From contig JAYMSP010002774.1 in NCBI GenBank assembly GCA_036897095.1, positions 1 to 22,541 of the forward strand: a DNA stretch of 22,541 nucleotides, written 5' to 3'. The notes beneath the pieces were generated by a model. That model was not told the DNA's origin, searched no databases, and saw only the letters and a program-made list of their open reading frames with translations. The stretch comes from Plantago elongata (Eukaryota > Streptophyta > Magnoliopsida > Lamiales > Plantaginaceae). Below, one piece after another: positions 1-9,098 of this stretch (positions within the stretch are counted from its first letter, which is position 1; each line of letters begins with the position of its first letter). The position numbers were made by a program, and so were the translations under genes.

Positions 1-59
1 GAATGAATGTAGGTTTTGGGTTTACATAACCAAGTTTAGTCAAAGTTGCTACTATACTA

Positions 60-264
60 GCCTTAAAACGTTTTTTGGGTTTTTTTTTAAATTTCGGATT
101 AAATTCGGATTATCCGAAAATCCGACGGATTTAATTCGATCCGATCCAAAATCCGAAAAACTAAAAAATGCCAACCCGAAATTCGATCCGAATATAGCGG
201 ATCGAATCGGATCGGATCGGATCAGTCCAGATTTTCGGTTTTCGATTTTTTTGGTCACCCCTAA
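60..264 (-). repeat. CGGAT/ATCCG-rich repeat block with a hAT-like end
   Basis: The block is full of ATCCG/CGGAT words, including a short run of directly repeated CGGAT near 200-222. On the minus strand it begins at about 263 with TAGGGGTGACCAAAA, which resembles the terminal sequence of many plant hAT-type MITEs. The other end is not recognisable, so the copy is truncated or its left end is decayed. A long open frame covers the block, but its composition is that of the repeat and it is not a gene. The family assignment is from memory of plant repeats and is tentative. Confidence 0.45.
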
Positions 265-416
265 CCAAAACCATATCACACTGTTTACCACCAAAACTGA
301 CATTGACAACATACTCAGAACCGACCTACATCAACTCCAAATACAACACATACAATCTAAACAAAGACCAAATAGTTCTAAGATCAAGTAACCTCGACAT
401 ACATCCCCGGTCCACT

Positions 417-452
417 CCCCCCCCCCCCCCCCCCCCACCCCCCCCCCCCCCC
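417..452. repeat. Poly-C tract pair, C20-A-C15
   Basis: Twenty consecutive C, one A, then fifteen C. The minus strand is therefore nearly pure G and could form G-quadruplexes; the plus strand could form an i-motif. Homopolymers this long are also common sites of sequencing or assembly length error. Confidence 0.95.
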
Positions 453-1052
453 AATCGTACGCATATTCAAGCCAAGAGTTAGATGGGAAGACCTGAACTA
501 AAAGTTGAGGATACCGATCAGAATAAAGAGAAAGAAAAGATCAGTGATTTCCCTCAAGGCATCCGAACAATTAACCAAGACCTCAAACAGCATTACCAGA
601 ACCAAAGATGCAACAGAACAAAAACTAAGAGGCAAAATTCAAACCAAAGCCTCCAAAGGAAATCGATTCCAATCCCCAATGCTTGTGAATGGCCTGATCA
701 GATTCCATCTCTTATACCGATACCACAAATTGACCTTGATTGTTTCAAAAGTCTCCATTAGGGACTCATTTGCATCATTAAACCTTTTATTATTCCTGGG
801 TTTCCATAGATTTCCATATGTACCAATTCGAACCATACCAAACAAACCGTCTCTCAAGAGACTTGTTCTTTTCTAAACATTTGGACTCAACTTTATGAAA
901 TTGGTTATGAGTGAATTTTTTATCACTACAAGTATAATCCTTAAATAATTGTATCAATAATATATGGTACTTTGACATTTTATGTCATATTTTTATCTTA
1001 TGTTTTACTAAAAACTCATGTTTATTATAAGTAGTGTAAATTCATAAAGTTT
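453..1052. other. Stretch without a recognisable gene; possible LINE C-terminal scrap
   Basis: Nothing firm is seen here. On the minus strand, about 860-640, the translation contains W-x2-RNNKRFNDANES and, 10 residues further, IKVNLWYRYKRW. This is loosely like the region after the zinc finger of plant L1 ORF2 proteins, where W-x2-RN-x2-F is common. It could be an old LINE scrap or chance. Two overlapping plus-strand open frames (483-761 and 505-876) have lysine- and glutamine-rich products with no recognisable domain and are not called. Confidence 0.25.
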
Positions 1053-1360
1053 GTAATTAAATTTCAAATCTCGTTTGTCCATCTTACTTACTCAATTAGA
1101 ATTCAATGCTTTCAAATGTCACTTAGAAGGTGCATGGCTCAAATTTATTTGTAATTCAAGTTAAATCTCATATGTACGTATTACTTATTCAATTCAAATT
1201 TGATGCATATAGATATCACTATTTAAGTAGAAGATGCATGATTCAAATCATTTTGTAATTCAATTTAAATGTCATCTATCCATTTTATTTAGTCAATTTG
1301 TATATGGTGCGTACATGCGTCACTATTTAAATAAAAAGTGTAGAGTTCGGTTCACTTTTT
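1053..1360. repeat. Three degenerate ~104-bp tandem repeats
   Basis: Three units start with GTAATT at 1053, 1151 and 1255 and have lengths of about 98, 104 and 106 bp. Each follows the same order: GTAATT(C/A)AA, TTAAAT(C/G)TC, a (T)CCAT-like stretch, TTACTTA-like A/T sequence with CAATT, a TGATGCAT-like word, TCACTATTTAA (or TCACTTAGA), a GTGCATG-like word, then a T-rich end. Divergence between units is considerable, so the array is old. It may be a small satellite or the inside of an unknown element. Confidence 0.7.
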
Positions 1361-1392
1361 AAATTTTTTTCCAACTTTTTAATCACAAATTC

Positions 1393-1446
<54 letters not shown>
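1393..1446. repeat. Compound microsatellite (AT)12(GT)15
   Basis: Twelve AT units (1393-1416) run directly into fifteen GT units (1417-1446) with no interruption. The tract lies 33 bp after the ~104-bp tandem array. It is probably length-polymorphic and prone to non-B DNA (cruciform in AT, Z-DNA in GT). Confidence 0.97.
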
Positions 1447-1447
<1 letters not shown>

Positions 1448-1919
1448 CAACACATATGTATTTCGTTAACGCTAGTTGATAAATAAGAACGTTCTCCTAC
1501 GTACTCAATTTCGTTTAAGTTCACTCTTCTAAAATTGAGAGTGAAACGGTTTACAATAAAATCTATCGGTACCCAAATAATCTGGATTCTCTAAAATACA
1601 AAAGGTTAAAATATGACATGTTGGCGGAGTAGAGATGGCATTGATCGGAGTCTGTGGGGAATGAAGGTGAATAGGTGATGTATGGGCGGAGTAGTGATGG
1701 CAACAGGTGGCATATGAACGGAGAAGGAAGATGTAGAATTGTAGATTGAGGAAAGAAAGAAATGTAGGTAGGAGATGTGGATAATAATGAATATGGGTTG
1801 GATTCAAATGGAGAATGGGTTGGGCCAACCACCCAGGTTTTGACAAACTCTGCTCTAAACACTAATGTACTAAAGCGTAATGATTCGTTTGTCACAATTA
1901 TTTAGCCGTTTAATCTTAT
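1447..1919. other. Gene-free stretch left of LINE 1
   Basis: No recognisable gene or repeat is seen. Open frames on the minus strand in 1529-1895 translate to serine-, histidine- and proline-rich peptides without domain character and are taken as chance. The right edge, about 1900-1920, is the flank of the LINE 1 tail. Confidence 0.5.
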
Positions 1920-2005
1920 TCTTTTTTAGAACAAACTTTCCATTAATCATCAAAGAGTGGTTACATCAGGATTAGCTGCTGAAAGATCAGTAGAGCCAGA
2001 AGTAG

Positions 2006-5000
2006 CTAAGTAGTACAATTAGCTAACAAATGTGCCAACTTGTTACCATCCATCCTAGTAAAAAGAAATGCAACAGAAGTGAACACAGTTGCTAAATCCT
2101 TAGTTTCTTGTACTAAATGCCCAACTATGGAAAGGGAATCCTTGTCACTTGTCAATTGCTTAACCAGGTTAGAGCAATCGCCTTCAATCAAGACATGTTC
2201 CAAGTCGAGCTCGTACCCCAACAACACAACAAATCGTGCGCCCATTGCCTCAGCCACTTCGATCTCTTCAATGAATGGTATAGTACACCGTTTCCATCCA
2301 ATGACCTCCTCCTTGCGACAACACCAATACTAGCAAGGTTTTGTCTTGGTTTCACAGCCGCATCGTAGTTAATCTTTATGGCACCAGGTTCCGGGGGATC
2401 GAGGATGAAGGTTGTTGGGTTGGAGCTCTAGGATTCGCATAAATAGTTTTGGACTCCTTATATCTTGTCAAGAGTTGTTGAATAAATTGGAGAGAATCAA
2501 ACGCCTCAATTAATCCGCTTATTGTCATGGACAATCTTGTTACGGTGAAACTAAATACTCCAACACGCCGTAACAAAAAATTCAAACTCCCTAACATATA
2601 GCTTAGATCGAATTTGTTCCACCCAATCGATCACATGGGAAGACTGAGCATAAATGGCAGTGGAAGGAAGAGGTGAGATTGCCCAAAATAAATGGACATA
2701 CTCGCAATCATGTAATGTATGCAAGATGGATTCCGCACCAGAGCCACAATCAAGGCACATCTCCGGTACATCCACTCCTCGGGCACTCAAATTCACGTTG
2801 ACGGTGAGTGAGTTGCGGAGCACTCGCCATAAAAAAAATGTTAACCTTGTTCGGAACCCTCACCTGCCACACCCAGTCCCAATCTGTTCTTCTTTGTCAC
2901 CCCACTGGTACCTCCTGTAGTGGATTGTATTGTGGCTCTCTTTAAGTCCCGAGCTAGGTGATAGGGACTAGCGACAGTGTAGTGTCCAGTTTTCGACTGG
3001 GACCAGGTCTGCACATCCTCCGTAGATAACATCGGCAATGGAATTTTGAGGTTGGCGATGACATCATCTTCACATAATACCTCTCTCAGCAACAGCATAT
3101 TCCAGCCCCCTCCATCCGGTTCCAGAAGTTGGGAGACAAGCGGAGCATCGAGATGCAGAAGATTTGGGGTAATTGGTCGCATACATCCCTCTCTTGGTAT
3201 CTAATTATCACCCTATATGTCAATGCTTATCCCATTACCCACCCTCCATTGAACACCCTGCCGCACTAAGTCAATAGCTCCACAAATACTTTTCCACGTA
3301 AAAGATGCATTACCTCTCGGAGTAGCACATAACACATCCATATGTGAGAAATATTTCGCCTTGAGCACTCGGCTAAGAAGGGAATCGAAATAAAGTATAA
3401 TACGCCACACTTGTTTTCCAAGCATTGCCAAATTAAAGGACCTCAAGTCTGGGAAACCCATCCCACCATCCATTTTAAACTCACCCAATGTATCCCACTT
3501 TAGCCAATGCATCTTCCTCTCCTTGCCAATCCCCCACAAAATTTTCACAATAATGGAATCAATCTCAGCGAGCAAGTAATCCGGTAGCTTAAAACAACCC
3601 ATGATATAAGTCGGGATAGCCTGAATTACCGCCTTAATGAGAACTTCTTTTCCCGCCTTGGAAAGGAGTTTACTATGATATCCCTCCACCTTCTTCCACA
3701 CCCGCTCCCGCAACCAACTAAACACCTCCTTCTTCGATTGCCCTATCTCTGTAGGTAGCCCCAAGTACTTCTCGTGTCTCTCCACCCCCCGTACCAGTAA
3801 ACACCTTCTAATTTCCTCCACTCTATCCTCATTTGCGTTCTTACTAAACACCACAGTGGATTTATCCAAGTTTATCTCCTGACTCGAGGCCAAACTTAAC
3901 CTGTGTAATAAATCACTGATCCCACGAGCTGCATCAACAGTCGCCTGACAGAAATGCAAATTATCATCGGCGAAAAGGAGATGAGAAATCCTTGGGGCCC
4001 TCAGAGTTACAACAACCCCTTGAAGCACCTCATTCTCCTCCGCATGACAGATAAGAGAACTGAAAGCTTCCATAACAAATAGAAATAAATAAGGGGAAAG
4101 GGGATCTCCCTGCCGAATCCCCTCTCCGAATGGATAGGGTCTAACTGAGCTCCATTCAAAAGAACAGAATAGGAGACAGTTCTCACACTAAGCATAATTA
4201 ATTCCATGAAGTAATCAGCAAAACCTAACCGCTCAAGAACTCTCTTCAGAAAGACCACTCAACCTGATCATATGCCTTACTCTTATCTAGTTTTAAAGCC
4301 ATTAAAATATCCTTACCTTTAATTTTTTGTTTCAGAAAATGATTCACTTCGTAGGCAACAAGAACATTGTAAGTAATTAATCTGTTTGGAACAAAAGCAG
4401 ACTGGGTTTCGGAAACAATGGCATCCATGAAAGGTTTCAGCCTATTAGTTATAAATTTGGACGCTATTTTAAAAATAATGTTGCTAAGGCTTATCGAACG
4501 TAACTGAGCATCTTTTCTGGTGTTTTACATTTCAGAATAAGTACAATATGGGTAAAATTAAGTTTCGGGTCAAGGACTTTATTATTCAGGAAGTTAAGGG
4601 CACAATCAACCACAGAGTCACCAACAATATACCAAAATCGTTGATAAAACATAACATACATACCATCAGGGCCAGGGGATTTAAGGGGGTACATATCAAA
4701 AAGTGCAGTTCGTACCTCATTTGGAGTAAACACCCGGGTTAGCTCCTGGTTCATCTAAGCATCCACACGAGGTCCCATAGTCCCCACTGCCTCCTCAACA
4801 TCAGCCTCCAAAGGTTGTCGAGACGTAAAGATAATTCGAAAAGAATCCGTCGCAATCTCACCCATAGTCTGCTCATTCGTGCACCACTGTCCAAAATCGT
4901 CCAATAGACCCAAAATCTCATTTTCATCAGCCCGTTGTGACGCCTTTGAATGAAAAAGAGTGGTATTATTGTCACCCTCGGCAAGCCAATGAACCTTGGT

Positions 5001-6031
5001 TCGCTGCTTCCACATAAGCTCCTCCTTATCAAGCTCTGATTCCAAATCCAATTTTATTTCATGGATTCTCTTCTTCACTGCAACAGTGAATTTGACCTTT
5101 TGAAGCCCCTCCAGATGTTTCTTTAAGTTGCCCACCTTCTCTTTAACTGATCCAAACACCAGTCGATCCCAACAGAGTAAACCCATTTGACATCCATCCA
5201 AGTTAACATCCAAAGACTAATTTGAATTCCAACTCTCCTCAATCACTCTCTTGCAGTCCGCCGATTTAAGCCACATGACTTCAAACCGGAACCGGAATCG
5301 ATGATGATTTCTCCTCTACCTTCTTTGTTGAGGTCGACGGAGGAACAGTAAAATCGGGGCATAGTCTGAATTGCGGGTATAGAGATGGTGTACCTGGGCC
5401 GTGGGGAAGAGATTTCGCTAAGTTGTTGTAGCTGCTGCCCGATCTAATCAAAGCTCAGTGTGAGCTGAATCTGATTTTCGATTGGTCCATGTATATTGGT
5501 ATCCTGTATACATAATATCAGATAGGTCACATTCCCCATAAGTACTCCTAGCATCTCGAAGACGCCAATTAGGAATTTCAGCCCCTCCTTTGTTATCAAT
5601 TGGGTCCAACACTTCGTTAAAATCGCCAATGACTACCCAAGGTTGACATGACACACGACTCAATAGTGATATAAGTGTCCAAGTCCTCTTCCGTTTACTA
5701 CTATAAGGTTCACCATCAAAGCTAGTAAGACGCCAAGCCTCCCCATTAACATCAACACTAACACTTACATCAATATGATTACTCGAAAAAGATTGAACGG
5801 TTACATTGCTTTCCTTATTCCAAAGAAGGGCTAGACCCCCTACTTGACCAACAAAAGGAATACAAACTCCAAAATAATTAAACTGTTGCTTTATTCTATC
5901 AATACCACTAGTACCTAATCTAGTATCCATAAGAAAAATGAATTGGGGTGATGGGAGCGAATAAATTTGCCAAGTGCTCGAATTGTCCAAGGGTTCCCCA
6001 AACCCTGTCAGTTCCAAGAGAAACAACTCAT
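2006..6031 (-). pseudogene. LINE 1 ORF2: endonuclease, reverse transcriptase, zf-RVT, RNase H
   Basis: The start ATG at 6031-6029 begins MSCFSWN-stop-QGLGNP, the usual WN-x-QGLGNP start of the L1 endonuclease with a TGA at codon 8. The endonuclease continues in other frames: FLMDTRLG, VVIGDFNEVLD (near 5650-5615), YTWTNRKSD, and a last motif SDY (near 5350) where SDH is expected. The reverse transcriptase runs from about 4754 to 3850, with KSPGPDGM, LKLDKSKAYDQVEW (Asp codon ~4287-4285), RQGDPLSPYLF (~4120) and FADD (~3968-3963). The zinc finger CLDCG...H...C lies at about 2757-2704. RNase H ends the protein: NYDAA (Asp 2364-2362), VAEAMG (Glu 2251-2249), EGDCSN (Asp 2179-2177) and LAHLLA (His 2032-2030). 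Frame changes occur near 5945, 5240, 4480, 4250, 4115, 2840, 2600 and 2260, with a stop at 5448-5450. Confidence 0.88.
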
Positions 6032-7548
6032 GGTGATAGGCAGGGTTCCCTAGCAACACCCACCTCTGGTCCTGAACTAGTGTCCATCTCTTCAATACGA
6101 CTCTTCTTGCAGCTGATCGATGTGGGACAACTTTTTTCACCAATAACCTTCTCTTGTAGCTTCGGTCCAAACTTACAAATGGTTGACTTTGCCCCGAGTG
6201 GGCGTCCTCGTTTCTTCCCACTGACTACTGACTTGGAGATAGATATTGGGTCAACAGGGTATGTAGAATTTAGAGATGGGTCAGCATTGAAATAAAAAGG
6301 TTGGGCCATTGGGTTCGGTAAACTGGAGGAGACAGGTCGACAGGTAAAATGAAGTAATGGGGATGGGACAAGAATATTTGAGTGGAGGGAGAATTGGGTT
6401 GCTGGATTTGGGCTAAGTTGAGGGATTGGGCTAGAACTAGATGGACTATCAGTGAGCACATGGGCTGGAAAAGGATTGGCAATAGGGCTGGCTTAAAAAA
6501 GAACTAAATCTGTAGTGGGAAGATTGTGGGAGTTAGCAACTTCCGTTACAAAACCGTTACATCCTGACTTAGCACCTAGTGAAGATCCCCCCTGAAATAA
6601 AGGTTGACCAAAATAACCAACCTTATTACTCCCCACAATGTGCTGTTGAGTATCCTGATTTGTAGCCCCATTAACTCCACTGTTTGTAACCGAAGAAGGT
6701 AGTGGTTGTCTGCCTCAAATACCCCTACCCGCAGACAGAGCCGGAAACCGCCTGCTGTTCGTGATTCCGCTGCCAAGCTCCTTCTCCGACTTAGTGTACG
6801 AGCTTGCCCGGAGCCAATCTCCGTACTCAAATGTGCATGCCTCGAAAGAATCAGCTTTCTCGAAAAGATGCAGACAATCCGTACAATCCCGAACAATATG
6901 TCTTATTACGCTACAATAGAAGCAAAAAATAGACAAGCGTACGTACGTAAAGTTCAAACAAACCACCCTCTTGTTTGGACCATCAAGTTTCATGCATCAA
7001 CATAACGGTTTTGTAACATCAATTCGAAGCTTAATACGCATAGATGTAGCCAGAATACCTTTGGTTGATTGCACGTCTTCTTCAACAAACTCACCCAATG
7101 CATCCCCGATAAACCTAGCCAGAACCGACGACCCACTCGACACTGGTAAACCATGGACATGAACAGGGAAAACACATTTGTCTAAATCCACCTCTAACGG
7201 ATCTTGGCCCGTCGGAATGCGTCGTAAAATGACAAGACAACGATCGAAGGACCAAGGGCCATTCCACATTGTCCGATTCAACTCAGCCAGATTCGCAAAC
7301 TGGAAGAGTAACCTATTATCACCAACCTTCTGCATCTTCACTCCTTTAGTAAAACTCCAAGCACCAATCATCGTTCTTTCCAGAGCTTCCAAGTGAACCT
7401 GTTTCCTAGTAAGAACCCGACCCACCAAACACCGTTCCATATCAATGTTAGTCGTTTGCCATATCTCAGACGGAAGTTTAAGGACCTCATCCTCCTTAAA
7501 TGTAAGATTCAAAAACTGCTCCAAAACCTTATCACCAAAACCTGCCAT
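6028..7548 (-). pseudogene. LINE 1 ORF1: DUF4283-like RNA-binding protein with CCHC knuckle
   Basis: The first ATG is at 7548-7546; an open frame extends three codons upstream to a GTG. From about 7450 to 7190 the product looks like the DUF4283 domain of plant L1 ORF1 proteins (CLVGRVLTRKQ, GAWSFTKG, then LFQFANLAELNRTMWNGPWS). After it comes the sequence leading into a zinc knuckle, CFYCSVIRHIVRDC (about 6890-6930), with intact C-x2-C-x4-H-x4-C spacing. A TGA at 6999-6997 interrupts the frame before the knuckle, and the frame shifts near 6715 and is regained by 6459. The C-terminal part (6459-6028) is serine/proline-rich and contains an AT-hook-like motif, GKKRGRPLG, at about 6191-6219. The known role of such proteins is to bind element RNA and chaperone it. 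The final TGA overlaps the ORF2 ATG. Confidence 0.8.
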
Positions 7549-7720
7549 TTCACCCACAATACCCGGACAGCCGTGGTAGAGGGACTATGGGAACTGATGG
7601 ATACTCAAAAGGCCAAGGCCACCTATGTTTGCTGCAAAAAAAAGTAGAAAACCAGACACCAAAACACCAGAAAGATTAGGGTAGATTTGAGAAAGTGAAT
7701 GAAACCGATTACCACCGACA

Positions 7721-9098
7721 TGTACTTATAGCCTCAAAGGACTGTTTTTTAATTTTGAAAAGATTTTGTTTTAAAGGTAAGGTAAACACCAATATTTCAC
7801 AAAACGTAACAACCGAGTAAGAGGATCATATTCTCACCAAAAGAAAACGGCAAGCAAACTCTCACCATTTTAATGGAGTTGGAGAAAAGAAAACAGGGAG
7901 GGGCAGAGTAAATCTCACACAACGACCCATACTCCATACTAGGGGAAGAATCTCTCAAACGAGAGGGCAATGACGGACAAGATGAAAGCAGTAACTTTGA
8001 AAGTTACAGAATGTAAAACTGTAATATTTCAAACATTGATCATCAAAGTCTCCAATCACACATCAAAATCAACGGAAAATTTGTCAAAATGTGTAACAAT
8101 CCAAAAAGTTATAGTTCAAATTAAGTGAATTAGTGTGTTTTAGTTCGCTCGAGGCCTCCGTCATGTTCATTTTGTAATGATCCGTGATACATCTTTTACC
8201 CATTCTAGATACTAACTTATTCCAGTCAAAATACATTACACTTTAAACTTATGAGTAACGAGTGAAATTTCAAGTGCTCGTCTATAACTATGTCGAAATT
8301 AGCGTTGAAAAAGAATAAAAATGGTAATAATGTTTTTCTAGAAAGGACACGTGAATTTTGCCAACAAAACCCAAGTCTTGGGGTAAATTAGGTTCCCAAA
8401 CATGAGCCATAATTTAACTAAAAATACCTTAGTTGCGCCGAATCCCAAACAACACTTGTTTTTGGTGACTTGCAAGAATATTAGCGTGATTGTCTAATTA
8501 CTCGGAGTAAATTATACTCCTTCCTATTCATTTGTAGTACTGGGCAGTGAACTGGTACAGTAGTTATTTTTCCATGTCACCATAGAAATGGCCTGAACCT
8601 ATATATGAAATAAAAAAGTTGATTACCATAAAATAACTATAGAAAAATGCACACACATTATTACATAATACGGTACAAAAGGTCTAAATGGTAGGTAAAG
8701 AGTTTGTTGGATGGTGTATACAACAAAAAGTCCCCAAACCATTATCAGCAAAAAATCAGATACCACATTGGTTGTTTTGCACCCAGTACAGTACCCACCA
8801 TGAATTCATCATCAATCAATATCTTGCCAACATAATAATTATTGATCAACATGTAAAACCATAAAAAGAGATGAAAGAAAATTAGTCCGATCCAACCCCA
8901 CATGTGCATTGGCAGTCAGTCATTTACTCACACCAATCTAAATCTTTTCCTCATATCCGGCAGATCAGTCTTACCCTTTCCGACTCGTGTCTACACCACA
9001 TTTGTGCACCTTAAACTATTCCAACCTGGTTAAATCACAGTCCTCATCACTACTTACTTATACTAGGATTCATTCAGTTCCTCTTCTCACTGCTCAAA
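7721..9098. other. Intergenic region upstream of the TBL gene
   Basis: AT-rich DNA between LINE 1 and the TBL start codon; it should contain the TBL promoter and 5' UTR, but I cannot place a start site or a convincing TATA box. Visible small features are a perfect 8-bp-arm inverted repeat, GTAACTTT-G-AAAGTTAC (7991-8007), and a G-box at 8348-8353. A stretch near 8516-8540 (TACTCCTTCCTATTCATTTGTA-like) faintly recalls a Stowaway MITE end, without a matching partner. No gene is seen. Confidence 0.55.
8347..8354. promoter_or_regulatory. G-box/ABRE-like element ACACGTGA
   Basis: A palindromic CACGTG core at 8348-8353 in the context ACACGTGA, about 745 bp upstream of the TBL start codon. Such cores are known binding sites for plant bZIP and bHLH factors, and ACACGTG fits the ABA-response type. 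A six-base match can occur by chance, so its role here is only a suggestion. Confidence 0.3.

Larger units (their letters stand above)
1920..7720 (-). mobile_element. LINE 1: L1-type non-LTR retrotransposon with RNase H domain, decayed
   Basis: Minus-strand element reading 5' to 3' from right to left: a short 5' leader (right end approximate, ~7560-7720), ORF1 (DUF4283-like domain, CCHC knuckle, AT-hook-like motif), ORF2 (endonuclease, reverse transcriptase, zf-RVT zinc finger, RNase H), a ~80-nt 3' UTR and a short A tail seen as T at 1922-1927. All expected L1 parts are present in order, so the copy is close to full length. The reading frames carry more than ten stops and frameshifts, so it cannot encode working proteins. 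I looked for a target-site duplication between the left flank (1895-1921) and 7560-8100 and found none, so the 5' end is uncertain. It lies about 1.4 kb upstream of the TBL gene, on the opposite strand. Confidence 0.9.

Noticed and set aside
52-312. Minus-strand open frame of 86 codons
   Set aside because: It is the translation of the CGGAT-rich repeat block; serine/phenylalanine-rich with no domain, and explained by composition.
483-876. Two overlapping plus-strand open frames just after the poly-C tract
   Set aside because: Low-complexity lysine/glutamine-rich peptides, no recognisable domain, no splice or promoter context; the opposite strand gives a slightly better (LINE-like) reading.
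1529-1895. Two minus-strand open frames with S/H/P-rich products
   Set aside because: No conserved motifs, overlapping each other in different frames in AT-rich intergenic DNA.
5948-6295. Plus-strand open frame of 115 codons
   Set aside because: Antisense shadow of the LINE 1 ORF1/ORF2 junction, whose minus-strand motifs are clear.
1895-7900. Target-site duplication for LINE 1
   Set aside because: No direct repeat of 8 bp or more pairing the left flank with the candidate right flank could be found by eye, so none is claimed.
8516-8540. Stowaway-like MITE terminus (TACTCCTTCCTATTCATTT)
   Set aside because: Only one weak end resembles the CTCCCTCCGTCCC-type terminus and no partner end with matching TA duplication was found.
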